Source: an uncultured bacterium
GTDB lineage: Bacteria > Edwardsbacteria > AC1 > EtOH8
NCBI GenBank assembly: GCA_937863685.1
Contig: CALMGM010000005.1
Location: forward strand, 682,001-746,000
Direction of reading: 5' to 3'
DNA: 64,000 bases
The notes beneath the pieces were generated by a model. The model saw only the letters and a list, made by a program, of their open reading frames with translations, was not told where the DNA came from and searched no databases. How positions within the stretch are numbered: the stretch's first letter is position 1; each line of letters opens with the position of its first letter. Of this stretch, positions 43,322-51,064 are shown piece by piece. The position numbers and the translations under genes were made by a program.

Positions 43322-44359
43322 ATGGCATACCCACAACCAAGTTTTACTAAGACACAAATTGATAAAGCAGGTAAAACATTATTGGAAAATATTGACCATG
43401 TCCAATCACATTTAGTACTTACAAATTGGCGGGCAAGTCATGGTTACCCTGTAAATACATTTCAGGCAACGCTTAGAAAACGACTTAAATCTATTGACAA
43501 TAAGGCAATTGTCGCTCAAAGAATAAAAAGAACACCGGCGATAATTAGCAAATTGCGCCGTTTTAAATCTATGCGCCTGACACAAATGCAAGATATTGGC
43601 GGTTTGCGGGCTGTTGTAGATTCGGTTAAGCATGTACGCCTATTACAAAATATTTACATATGTCAAAGATTAGACCATGACCTTGTATGGGTTGACGATT
43701 ATTTAAAACAACCCAAGGACGATGGCTATAGAAGCGTTCACATGGTTTATCGGTATAATAATAAATTTGCAACAGCGTACAATGGGTTATTTGTAGAGTT
43801 ACAAATAAGATCCCGTTTACAGCACGCTTGGGCAACTGCTGTTGAAACCATGGGTACATTTCTCGGTAAAGCATTAAAGTCACATGAAGGGGAACAACGT
43901 TGGCTTGATTTTTTCGCTGTTGCTGGTGCAGCGTTTGCCCACATAGAAAAAACAAATTTAGTTCCTGGTTATGAAAAGTTGACAACCATTCAAACTTATA
44001 AAATGGTCGTCGAGGCAGAAAAAGAATTGGGAGTTTTAAGCAAACTACAGGGTTTTGCTATTGCTGCAGAAGCTATTACAAATTCAACAACAAAAGGACA
44101 TTACAACTTAGTAATATTGGATTCTTTAAACAAAAAGGTGTCCGTTTCTTCATTCCCAAAAGATCAGCTCGAAAAAGCAACAGAAGAATACGCTAAAGTT
44201 GAATCTAGGGCAATTAATGGTGATAAAATTGAGGCCGTTCTTGTTTCTGTAGGACCAATTGAGACATTAAGACGTGCATACCCAAATTACTTTCTAGACA
44301 CTAGAGCTTTTATAGGCATTATACAAAGGATAATTACAGAAACCAAGAAATGGAAATAA
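43322..44359 (+). CDS. Stand-alone RelA/SpoT-domain protein (putative alarmone synthetase)
   Basis: The 345-residue protein has the synthetase core: IVAQRIKRTPAIISKLRRF, MQDIGGLRAVVDSV, DDYLKQPKDDGYRSVHMVYRY and VELQIRSRLQHAWATAVE, equivalent to the DIxGxR, YxxxPKxxGYxSxH and ExQIR motifs, so the active site looks intact. No hydrolase (HD) or TGS domain is present. The C-terminal ~150 residues match no domain I recognise and could be regulatory. Base composition is much more AT-rich than serS or the following genes. Relatives include small alarmone synthetases and toxSAS toxins; antiphage use is possible but unproven, and no separate antitoxin gene is visible. Confidence 0.82.
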   Translation: MAYPQPSFTKTQIDKAGKTLLENIDHVQSHLVLTNWRASHGYPVNTFQATLRKRLKSIDNKAIVAQRIKRTPAIISKLRRFKSMRLTQMQDIGGLRAVVDSVKHVRLLQNIYICQRLDHDLVWVDDYLKQPKDDGYRSVHMVYRYNNKFATAYNGLFVELQIRSRLQHAWATAVETMGTFLGKALKSHEGEQRWLDFFAVAGAAFAHIEKTNLVPGYEKLTTIQTYKMVVEAEKELGVLSKLQGFAIAAEAITNSTTKGHYNLVILDSLNKKVSVSSFPKDQLEKATEEYAKVESRAINGDKIEAVLVSVGPIETLRRAYPNYFLDTRAFIGIIQRIITETKKWK

Positions 44360-44434
44360 TACTTATATTATGCCCCACACCAACCACATCCGCCCATACC
44401 TGCCCACCGACCAAATTATAAATTGAAAGATTCA

Positions 44435-44974
44435 ATGCAAAACCCAAACCAGCCCCAAATCACCGGAAAGCCCATGCCACCGGGCATGAGACAGGCTTTT
44501 GCCTATATTCTTCTCATCGCTTCCCTCTGTCTGGCCCTGCTCGCCGCCGATAAGATCTTCACCCAGGCCATAATAGCCTCCGGCAAGGCCGAAGCCACTG
44601 CCAAAATTACAGCCAAAGAGGCCACCACCAGCCGCACCGGCAGGGCGTATTACATTGCCTACGAATTCCAGGTGGGAGACCAAAGATACCAAAGAAAAGT
44701 GCTCTTCGGCCTGGTCCCCAAGATGACCCAGGTCCGCCTTCCCGATTACGAGGCCCTGCCCGAAGGCTCGGACATAAACATTGTCTATTCAAAAGTGAAC
44801 CCCTCTTATAACCTGCCGGTGAACGACCCGTATAAGAATGATAAATTATTGTTCATCATCCTGGGGGTCCTTGTTTTCGGGATCATATCTGTCAATGAGT
44901 TCAGAAGCCTTCGCAAAGCCAAAGAGCGTAGCCAAACGGTTACAAAAGGTAACCGTTTGAAGATGCATATTTAA
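44435..44974 (+). CDS. DUF3592-type membrane protein
   Basis: A 179-residue protein with an N-terminal helix (FAYILLIASLCLALLAADKIF) and a second near the C-terminus (LLFIILGVLVFGIISV), bracketing an extracytoplasmic beta domain (AKITAKEATTSRTGRAYYIAYEFQVGDQRY, then GSDINIVYSKVNPSYN). This is the DUF3592 layout; function is unknown. The ATG at 44435 is preferred to the TTG at 44423. Confidence 0.75.
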   Translation: MQNPNQPQITGKPMPPGMRQAFAYILLIASLCLALLAADKIFTQAIIASGKAEATAKITAKEATTSRTGRAYYIAYEFQVGDQRYQRKVLFGLVPKMTQVRLPDYEALPEGSDINIVYSKVNPSYNLPVNDPYKNDKLLFIILGVLVFGIISVNEFRSLRKAKERSQTVTKGNRLKMHI

Positions 44975-45067
44975 ATTACATACCGCACCTACCAGCCCGT
45001 CGACTCCATCCCGGAGACCAATTAGCTCCGGCATGATGTCTTTAAAGATTATTAGGAGACGGTCGAT

Positions 45068-45550
45068 ATGCCTTGGCCCACTCACATTGTTGCCGCCGCA
45101 GGCTATGTCTTTGATAAAAACGATAACATTCTCATTGTAAAAACCGAGCACCGGGGATGGGATTGTACCGGCGGTCAGATAGCCGTTGGCGAAAGCCTCG
45201 AAAACGGGGTCTTGCGTGAAATACTGGAAGAAAGCGGCATAAAAGCTTCCCTCAGATGTTTGGCCGGGGTATATTCCAATGTGGGCCAGGACCTGTTTCA
45301 TGACGGTCTCACCCCAATTCCAACCAAGGTCATGTTCGATTTTATCTGTGACCACATTGAGGGAAAACCTACGCCTTCCAATGAAACCAGCGATGTGATC
45401 TGGGTCCCCAAAAGCACGGTTTTGAAATATGTCACAGCACCCGCGTGTTTGCTAAGGTTCAAAAATATCATTGAGTTTGACGGCCGGGTTAGATATTGTT
45501 CTTATGTCACAAAGCCGGAGTTCCGGGTCTTGTCGTCACGGTTTGTATAA
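45068..45550 (+). CDS. Nudix hydrolase
   Basis: A 160-residue protein with the Nudix box GGQIAVGESLENGVLREILEESGI (about residues 36-59), in which the catalytic REILEESG is complete. The surrounding sequence (HIVAAAGYVFDKNDNILIVKTEHRGWDCTGG) is that of small MutT-like hydrolases of unknown substrate. It starts nine bases after an AGGAGA site and is followed 19 bases later by a GNAT gene. Confidence 0.85.
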   Translation: MPWPTHIVAAAGYVFDKNDNILIVKTEHRGWDCTGGQIAVGESLENGVLREILEESGIKASLRCLAGVYSNVGQDLFHDGLTPIPTKVMFDFICDHIEGKPTPSNETSDVIWVPKSTVLKYVTAPACLLRFKNIIEFDGRVRYCSYVTKPEFRVLSSRFV

Positions 45551-45569
45551 TTCTTTTTGTCATTATACT

Positions 45570-46079
45570 ATGAATGAAGACATCCTCTTTCGCCCCTACA
45601 AACCAAGCGACCCCATCCCGGAGATCACCGCACTCCTGCACCGGGCCTATGCCAAGATGGCCCGGCAGGGCATGCGCTATCTGGCCTCGCACCAGGACGA
45701 CAAGACCACCCAAGAACGCCTTGCCCACGGAACCTCGTTCCTGGCCATAAAAGGCGGCGCCATCGTCGGCACCATCTCGGTCTACGGGCCGTATCCGGGA
45801 TCCGAGGTTCTTTTTTACCGCCGGGAAGGCGTTTACCACTTCGGCCAGTATGCGGTGGACCCAACCCTGCAGGGCACCGGTCTGGGAAAAAGATTGTACC
45901 AGACGGTTGAGGATCATTGCCGCAAGAACAACGTCAAAACCCTGGCCCTGGACACCGCCGAGACGGCTGATCACCTGATCGCCCTCTACCAGCGCTGGGG
46001 ATTCTGCATCGTGGACCGGGTAAAATGGGACGAGGTCAATTATAAAAGCGTTATAATGGCCAAAGAACTGAACGGATAG
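45570..46079 (+). CDS. GNAT-family N-acetyltransferase
   Basis: A 169-residue single GNAT domain: ILFRPYKPSDPIPEITALLHRAY, FLAIKGGAIVGTISVYGP, and the acetyl-CoA loop QYAVDPTLQGTGLGKRLYQTVEDHC (Q/RxxGxG/A), then ADHLIALYQRWGFCIV. The acceptor is unknown. The ATG at 45570 is the family start; the ORF-track extension overlaps the Nudix gene. The TPR gene at 46083 starts 3 bases after its stop. Confidence 0.83.
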   Translation: MNEDILFRPYKPSDPIPEITALLHRAYAKMARQGMRYLASHQDDKTTQERLAHGTSFLAIKGGAIVGTISVYGPYPGSEVLFYRREGVYHFGQYAVDPTLQGTGLGKRLYQTVEDHCRKNNVKTLALDTAETADHLIALYQRWGFCIVDRVKWDEVNYKSVIMAKELNG

Positions 46080-46082
46080 ACA

Positions 46083-47474
46083 ATGGACCGGAACATCAGA
46101 AGCAATGGCCCGTGCGCCGATCACAAAACGATCATCCGCATCCTGCTCTCCCGGGCTGATACCTTAAGCATGATCGGCCGGTTCCAGAAAAGCCTGGACG
46201 ACACCCGGAAAGCCCTGGCCATCTCCCGGGCGATGAATGACCGGGAGAAAGAGATCGATAGCCTGTTGTGGGAAGGCCATGCTTATCTTAAGCTCAGCGA
46301 TTTTGACGGCACGATAAGTTCCAGCCAGCAGGCCCTGGAATTATCCCTGGCTGAGGAATACCTGGAGGGGCAGACCCAGGCCTTTTACAATCTCGGCAGG
46401 GCCCATATGTCCAAAGGGGATGACACTCTGGCGCTGGAGTACATGGGCCGCACTCAGGAGACCGCCAAGAAGACCGGGAATAACGAGGTGCTGGGGGACA
46501 CCCTTTCTGACATGGGGCTCTTATATAAATCAATGGGCGAATACCCACAGGCGGTGGAATGCCTTGCCCAAGCCCTTGGTTTAAGCCGACAGACTGGTGA
46601 CCGTCACAACCAGGCGGGCTGCCTCAACAACCTGGGATTGATCCAGAGTGCCAGGGGCGACAATGAACAGGCCCGGGAGAACTACGAATCATCCCTGAGC
46701 ATCTGCCGGGAGATCGGGGATGTCTGCGGCCAAGCGTCCGTGCTGAATAACATAGGCGCCATCCTGCATTTAAGGGGAAACCTGGACGGGGCACAGCAAT
46801 ACCTTTTGCAATCCCTCAAGATAAGGGAAAGGACCGGAGACCTGTTCGGCCAGGCAATTATACTGGGGAACCTAGGCTTGCAGGAGCTATCCCGGGGCAA
46901 TTTTCAAAGCTCGTTTGATTTCTTGAATAGAACCCTACTGATCAGGGAAAAGATAGGCGACCGCAAGGGGCAGGCCAGCACCCTCAACAATATAGGCCGG
47001 CTGCTTTTAAAGCAACACCAGCCCGGCCGGGCATCGGGCTATCTGGAACGGGCCCTTGTCTTGGCGCAGGAACTAGGAGACAGAGAGTTAAATTCAAGGA
47101 TCTCCTTAGCCCGGTCTGAACTCCGGCTCGAACAGAAGAACCTGCCGGAAGCATTGAAAGTCCTGGAAGAAACGAGGCAACAGATGGAAATGCTTGGCTG
47201 GAAGCAGGGACAGGCTGACTGCTGGCTGTTATGGGGGAGAGTTTGTACCGCACAACAGGATTGGCACGAAGCCGAAGCTAAGTTCAAGGAAGCCATCGCC
47301 CTGAATGAAATACTGAAAAACGACCGCAGTCTGGCCGAAACCTGCCTGGAATACGGCAGAATGCTGAAGAACTCTGGGGAAGAGCGGCCAGCGGCAGAAT
47401 TGCTGGGCCGGGCTCAAGATCTTTTCCTCCGGCTTAACCTGCCGGAAAGGGCGGAACAAGCCAAAAATATCTAG
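46083..47474 (+). CDS. TPR-repeat protein, LGN style (paralogue 3 of 4)
   Basis: A 463-residue soluble protein of about ten tetratricopeptide repeats (AFYNLGRAHMSKGDDTLALEYM, CLNNLGLIQSARGDNEQARENY, VLNNIGAILHLRGNLDGAQQYL and so on). Repeat wording, spacing of the REIGD/RTGD-GQA linkers and total architecture are nearly those of the 20.5 kb protein, so they are paralogues. No enzyme domain is attached. It begins 3 bases after the GNAT gene; a cluster of palindromic repeats follows its stop. Confidence 0.8.
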   Translation: MDRNIRSNGPCADHKTIIRILLSRADTLSMIGRFQKSLDDTRKALAISRAMNDREKEIDSLLWEGHAYLKLSDFDGTISSSQQALELSLAEEYLEGQTQAFYNLGRAHMSKGDDTLALEYMGRTQETAKKTGNNEVLGDTLSDMGLLYKSMGEYPQAVECLAQALGLSRQTGDRHNQAGCLNNLGLIQSARGDNEQARENYESSLSICREIGDVCGQASVLNNIGAILHLRGNLDGAQQYLLQSLKIRERTGDLFGQAIILGNLGLQELSRGNFQSSFDFLNRTLLIREKIGDRKGQASTLNNIGRLLLKQHQPGRASGYLERALVLAQELGDRELNSRISLARSELRLEQKNLPEALKVLEETRQQMEMLGWKQGQADCWLLWGRVCTAQQDWHEAEAKFKEAIALNEILKNDRSLAETCLEYGRMLKNSGEERPAAELLGRAQDLFLRLNLPERAEQAKNI

Positions 47475-47479
47475 GGTAT

Positions 47480-47499
47480 GGGCAATTCATGAATTACCC
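47480..47499. repeat. GGGCAATTCATGAATTACCC palindrome
   Basis: Near-perfect 20-base palindrome, one base different from the perfect copy at 50029-50048. It is enclosed by GGTATGGG (47475-47482) and CCCATACC (47511-47518). Confidence 0.7.
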
Positions 47500-47502
47500 C
47501 CA

Positions 47503-47616
47503 ACGGAAATCCCATACCACAAAGACGCAACGGCCGCAAAGAATAAAAACTGTAGTGATCTTGGCGCCTTGGCGGTTCAATAAGGTAAAATAAATTATGC
47601 CAGCCACCGACCCTAC
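47503..47616 (+). repeat. Copy A of a duplicated gene leader
   Basis: Starting at AACGGAAATCC this stretch closely matches 49453-49571, with a long identical run from GCTTGGCGCC-like to AAATAAATTATGCC. It even includes a pseudo-start ATGCCxGCCACCGA corresponding to codons 1-6 of the editing-domain gene at 49552, which here runs into a stop within the ribosome site of the next gene. Confidence 0.75.
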
Positions 47617-47628
47617 AAGGAGCAGAAG

Positions 47629-48408
47629 ATGAATTCCATTTTCCTGCTGACCGCCCTTTCCCTGCTGGGCCTCTACGGCGAGCCCCAGCTGACCCTAGAA
47701 TTCGCCGGCCCGGCCGCGGCCGATTCCGCCGGCCAGCGGGTGCTGTTCTTCGCCTTCCTTCAGGTGCACCGCCCGGCCCAAGGCCTGGCGGCCTTTCCCG
47801 ACGGCGGCCGCCCCAAAATCCTCTACAAGAATGTCTCGCTTTATCAGATGGCCCTTCCGGAAGGGGCCTTGAAAAAACTTTACGACTTCGGCCCCCTGCC
47901 GCTGGCCAAAGCTGCCTGGAGTTGCCGGGCCTTCTATGACGGCGATTCGGTGCGGTTTAACCTGGAGCCGCTTAGCGGCTGGCAGCAGAATCTCAAATGG
48001 AAGCGGGTGGATAGGGATTTATACGAAAAATACCACTCCTGGTTTGTCATTGACACCGCCACCGGCCTGGCCTGCCCGACCGATCCGCCCGGCAACGTAC
48101 CAAAAGGCGGCCCCGGCTTTCCCCTAAGCCGGATCAGACAGCTTAGCGAAAATATCGCCTGGAGACAATGGGGGATCGAGCTGGACAGCATCTGCCTGGC
48201 CGGGAAAAAAGAACGGATCGGCCACCTGGCCGGACTGAAGGGGAACCAGAACTACCGGGATGCCCTGATAGAATTGCTGACCGGCCGGCTGGATAAGAAT
48301 GAGGCCCGGAAGATCATTTCCGCCATCCTAAAAGACCGGCCGGGATCGCTGGCGGCCGCAGAGACCGTCGCCAAATTGCGCCAAACCTTTCAGCCGGAGG
48401 ATCAATGA
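47629..48408 (+). CDS. Secreted protein of unknown function
   Basis: A 259-residue protein with a short signal-like N-terminus (MNSIFLLTALSLLGLYGEP). The middle contains a beta-rich segment (LEFAGPAAADSAGQRVLFFAFLQVHRP; YNVSLYQMALPEGALKKLYDFGPLP-like phrasing) and the C-terminus is helical (DALIELLTGRLDKNEARKIISAIL). No known family was recognised. AGGAGCAGAAG precedes the start. It overlaps the next gene by 4 bases, so the two secreted proteins are probably made together. Confidence 0.6.
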   Translation: MNSIFLLTALSLLGLYGEPQLTLEFAGPAAADSAGQRVLFFAFLQVHRPAQGLAAFPDGGRPKILYKNVSLYQMALPEGALKKLYDFGPLPLAKAAWSCRAFYDGDSVRFNLEPLSGWQQNLKWKRVDRDLYEKYHSWFVIDTATGLACPTDPPGNVPKGGPGFPLSRIRQLSENIAWRQWGIELDSICLAGKKERIGHLAGLKGNQNYRDALIELLTGRLDKNEARKIISAILKDRPGSLAAAETVAKLRQTFQPEDQ

Positions 48409-49421
48409 TCATCAGATGGTTCCTGGCCCTCCTGGCCCTGGCGGCCGCAACGGCTGTGGCCCAGGATTGGGAGGAGATAGCCTTAAGCGGGGCAAAAGGC
48501 CAGTATCATAACGCCAGCTCCCAGCTGGGCGCCGTCGAGGGATGGGAGGAGACCGGCCAAAAGTACTCATCGGCAAATCTGGTCGACTGGGACTTCTCCA
48601 CCACCTGGGCCGAGGGCGATCCGGGGGACGGCACCGGCCAAACGGTTTGGCTGGAGATCCCGCCGGACTGCCGGATCTTCAACATTTTTTCCGGCTACGG
48701 CAAAAGCCGGGACCTTTACCTGAAGAACAACCGGCCCAAGAGGATCAAGCTTTCCTGCTATGCCGGGGTCAGCCCGCCGGGCTGGGTCACCGAGATCGCC
48801 CAATGCTTCCGGTCCCGGAAATACCCAGGGGATCTTTATTTTGATCTTAAAGACACCTTCGGCCTGCAGAGCTTTCCTTTTCCGGTGGCCTACCAAGACC
48901 TGGAGGAGCTGCTGCGCAAGGTCCGGGCCGACGACAGCCTGCCGCCGGACCCCTCCTGCCTGATCCTGCGGCTGGACATAGTGGAGGTGTACCGGGGCAC
49001 CAAGTGGAACGATGCCTGCATCTCGGAGGTTTTCTTCGGCAGCATTTACGTGGCGGATGACCGCCGCCACAAATATGCCGGGGCCCAGAATATCCGGGTG
49101 GATCCCAAGAACGAAAGCCGGATCCTGGCCGATCTGCCGGGGAAAAAGAATGTGGTGATCTACAACGACCCCGGCTATGTGCTGGGCCTGGCCGAGATCT
49201 CGCCCAGCCTGCACTGGGCCACCGTCATGCGGATGGATGCCGGGCCCGGAGCGGGCCGCCGGCAGACCGAATGGCTGCTGCTGGACATCCCCAACGGAAA
49301 GGTGGTAAACCCGGAATTTGAAAAGGCCACCGGAATTTCCCTGGACGGTCCCTTCTTCCTGGTGACCAAGGGAGGCCGGCTGATACTGGATGTCTCCTCG
49401 ATCGAGGTAACCCTTTATTGA
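48405..49421 (+). CDS. Secreted protein with NADase-type glycan-binding (discoidin-like) domain
   Basis: Signal peptide MIIRWFLALLALAAATAVAQ leads to a beta-sandwich at about residues 45-210: SSANLVDWDFSTTWAEGDPGDGTGQTVWLEI, then FNIFSGYGKSRDLYLKNNRPKRIKLSC and IVEVYRGTKWNDACISEVFFG. This is the pattern of the discoidin-like 'NADase-type glycan-binding' domain. The C-terminal ~110 residues form another beta-rich region. A carbohydrate-binding surface or periplasmic role is inferred. It is followed by the duplicated leader (copy B) and the editing-domain gene. Confidence 0.7.
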   Translation: MIIRWFLALLALAAATAVAQDWEEIALSGAKGQYHNASSQLGAVEGWEETGQKYSSANLVDWDFSTTWAEGDPGDGTGQTVWLEIPPDCRIFNIFSGYGKSRDLYLKNNRPKRIKLSCYAGVSPPGWVTEIAQCFRSRKYPGDLYFDLKDTFGLQSFPFPVAYQDLEELLRKVRADDSLPPDPSCLILRLDIVEVYRGTKWNDACISEVFFGSIYVADDRRHKYAGAQNIRVDPKNESRILADLPGKKNVVIYNDPGYVLGLAEISPSLHWATVMRMDAGPGAGRRQTEWLLLDIPNGKVVNPEFEKATGISLDGPFFLVTKGGRLILDVSSIEVTLY

Positions 49422-49452
49422 CCCGCTCCGTTCAAAAGCTTGCTTGTTAAAC

Positions 49453-49571
49453 GGAAATCCTTTACCACATAAACGCGAAGTCCGCAAAGCCTAAATTTAA
49501 AAACCCTTGGCGAGCTTGGCGCCTTGGCGGTTCAATAAGGTAAAATAAATTATGCCTGCCACCGATCCCCG
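49453..49571 (+). repeat. Copy B of a duplicated gene leader
   Basis: This is the match to 47503-47616: AACGGAAATCC, TACCACA-AACGC, GTCCGCAAAG, then a long identical block CTTGGCGCCTTGGCGGTTCAATAAGGTAAAATAAATTATGCC. Here the ATG is the genuine start of the editing-domain gene. Confidence 0.75.
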
Positions 49572-49983
49572 CCAGCATTCGGCGGAACATATTCTGACCG
49601 CGGTCTTCGGCCAGCTCTTTAGCGGCAAACTGCTGGACACCCGGTTCAAGGGCACCAAGGTCCGCTGCGACTTTGCGGTCCAAAGCGGCCTGCCCATTGA
49701 CGAGATCATCAAACAAACCGAAGCAACGGCGAATGCTATCATCTGCCAGAACCGAGAAGTGACATTCGAGCAGATGACCGCCGAGGAAGCCGCCCAGTAT
49801 TGCTCCCTGCACCGCCTGCCGGAAGAAACCCAAGATGTCCGGCTGGTGCTCATCGGCCAAGATGTGGTCACACCCTGCAGCGGGCCGCACGTCAAGAATA
49901 CTTCGGAGATCGGAAGACTGCACATCAGGACCTGGAATCTGGTCGAGCCCGGACTGATCCGGCTGACCTTCGTGGTGGTATAA
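49552..49983 (+). CDS. Free-standing tRNA-editing (second-additional-domain / AlaX-like) protein
   Basis: The 143-residue protein has both halves of the editing-site metal motif: HSAEHILTAVF (HxxxH) at residues 9-19 and CSGPHVKNTSEIGRLHI (CxxxH) near residue 110. This is the second-additional-domain fold of ThrRS/AlaRS and AlaX, which clears Ser or Gly mischarged on tRNA-Ala. Whether it is an AlaX or a free ThrRS-like editor cannot be told. Its leader is duplicated upstream of the 47.6 kb gene. Confidence 0.8.
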   Translation: MPATDPRQHSAEHILTAVFGQLFSGKLLDTRFKGTKVRCDFAVQSGLPIDEIIKQTEATANAIICQNREVTFEQMTAEEAAQYCSLHRLPEETQDVRLVLIGQDVVTPCSGPHVKNTSEIGRLHIRTWNLVEPGLIRLTFVVV

Positions 49984-49994
49984 GCTATCCGTAA

Positions 49995-50048
49995 GGACAC
50001 GGCATGCCGTGTCCCAACCAAAACGTAAGGGCAATTCATGAATTGCCC
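49995..50048. repeat. Two perfect 20-base palindromes
   Basis: GGACACGGCATGCCGTGTCC (49995-50014) and GGGCAATTCATGAATTGCCC (50029-50048). The second contains an ATG in frame with the zinc-ribbon gene, which misled the ORF track. Relatives are at 47480 and 52829. Confidence 0.85.
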
Positions 50049-50067
50049 CGACAGAAGAGATGATCAT

Positions 50068-50547
50068 ATGACCAACAACAAATGCCCCCACTGCGGGGGC
50101 GCCTACGCCGGGCTGATCTGCGACTACTGCGGGGCCCTGGTGGGCAAAACCGACACCGTGGAGCAGCAGCGCCGGGCCCTGGACGAACTGCACCGGCTGA
50201 TCGTCAACAGCCCCTGGGAAAAACAGCTGCTGCTGATCAAGAGCGGCTACCTGCCGGACGACGCCAACCTGCTGATCGACGCCGGGCTCAAGTGCATCTC
50301 CCTGATCAACGACGCCGAGGTCCGGTCCGGCCGCAGCGATGCCGCCCAGGGCCGGCTGGAGGCGGTGATCACCAAGCTCCAGTTGCGCCCCCGGGACCAG
50401 GAGACATCCAAGGCTTTGCAGCTGTTCCGGGAGCGGCTGGACAAAAGCGCCCGCGCCAAGGCTCACGACACCCGCCTGGGCCTGGGCCTGTTCGCCGTGA
50501 TCTTCGTTACTATCATAATTCTGGTTATGTATTTCTCCCGCAAATAG
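50068..50547 (+). CDS. Zinc-ribbon protein with C-terminal membrane anchor
   Basis: CPHCGGAYAGLICDYCGALVG at residues 5-24 is a compact four-cysteine zinc ribbon. A helical region (residues about 30-135) and one membrane helix LGLGLFAVIFVTIIILVMYF at the end follow. The protein should be tail-anchored with the ribbon in the cytoplasm. The role is unknown. The ATG at 50068 (MTNNKCPHCGG) is preferred; the upstream ATG at 50038 lies in a palindromic repeat. Confidence 0.7.
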   Translation: MTNNKCPHCGGAYAGLICDYCGALVGKTDTVEQQRRALDELHRLIVNSPWEKQLLLIKSGYLPDDANLLIDAGLKCISLINDAEVRSGRSDAAQGRLEAVITKLQLRPRDQETSKALQLFRERLDKSARAKAHDTRLGLGLFAVIFVTIIILVMYFSRK

Positions 50548-50597
50548 GTCTGGAATCCCCCGCAGCGCCCATTAACTCAAAGAAGAAAGGGATAACC

Positions 50598-51038
50598 ATG
50601 AAAGGCAGGAATGGTATGATACTGGGGATGCTCATTTTTGCCGGATTGCTGCTGTCCGGCTGCGGAGTCAAGACCGATTGCACCACTGCCCAGGAATTCG
50701 TCAAGTCTTATTCCCGGGCCTACCGCAACGGAGACGTAAAGGCTGTCATCAAAATGATGGCCCCGGCGGGTGTCCTGGAGAAATTGGACATCGATCCAGC
50801 GCTAAAGGAAGAGCTTCGTGATTACAACTTGGAAAAAGAGAGGGCGGACCTGGAACAGGGCTTCAAGAATGGCGACATGTGGATAACGGCATGGAAAAAT
50901 ACCGAATATAAAAGTGAACGAGAACACGGGGATCACATTCATGTCGAAGTGTTGGTCAACGGAGTTCTCTCTTCTGTGGTGCTGGTGCGGGAGGGGGAAT
51001 TCCTGAGGATCCATCCCCGGCCCAGCTGGTTCGACTGA
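50598..51038 (+). CDS. Small lipoprotein
   Basis: A 146-residue protein with a lipoprotein signal ending LLLSGCGVK. The rest resembles small NTF2-/DUF4878-like lipoproteins (AQEFVKSYSRAYRNGDVKAVIKMMAP, then VEVLVNGVLSSVVLVREGEFLRIHP). The true start is the ATG at 50598 after AAAGGGAT; the ORF track begins 172 codons earlier in another frame of the zinc-ribbon gene. Function is unknown. Confidence 0.7.
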   Translation: MKGRNGMILGMLIFAGLLLSGCGVKTDCTTAQEFVKSYSRAYRNGDVKAVIKMMAPAGVLEKLDIDPALKEELRDYNLEKERADLEQGFKNGDMWITAWKNTEYKSEREHGDHIHVEVLVNGVLSSVVLVREGEFLRIHPRPSWFD

Positions 51039-51064
51039 TCAAAAGGGGGATATTGGATCATTGC

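Noticed and set aside
50082-50597. 172-codon N-terminal extension of the 50.6 kb lipoprotein ORF
   Set aside because: It lies in another frame of the zinc-ribbon gene and reads as Pro/Arg-rich shadow sequence; the lipoprotein signal begins at 50598.
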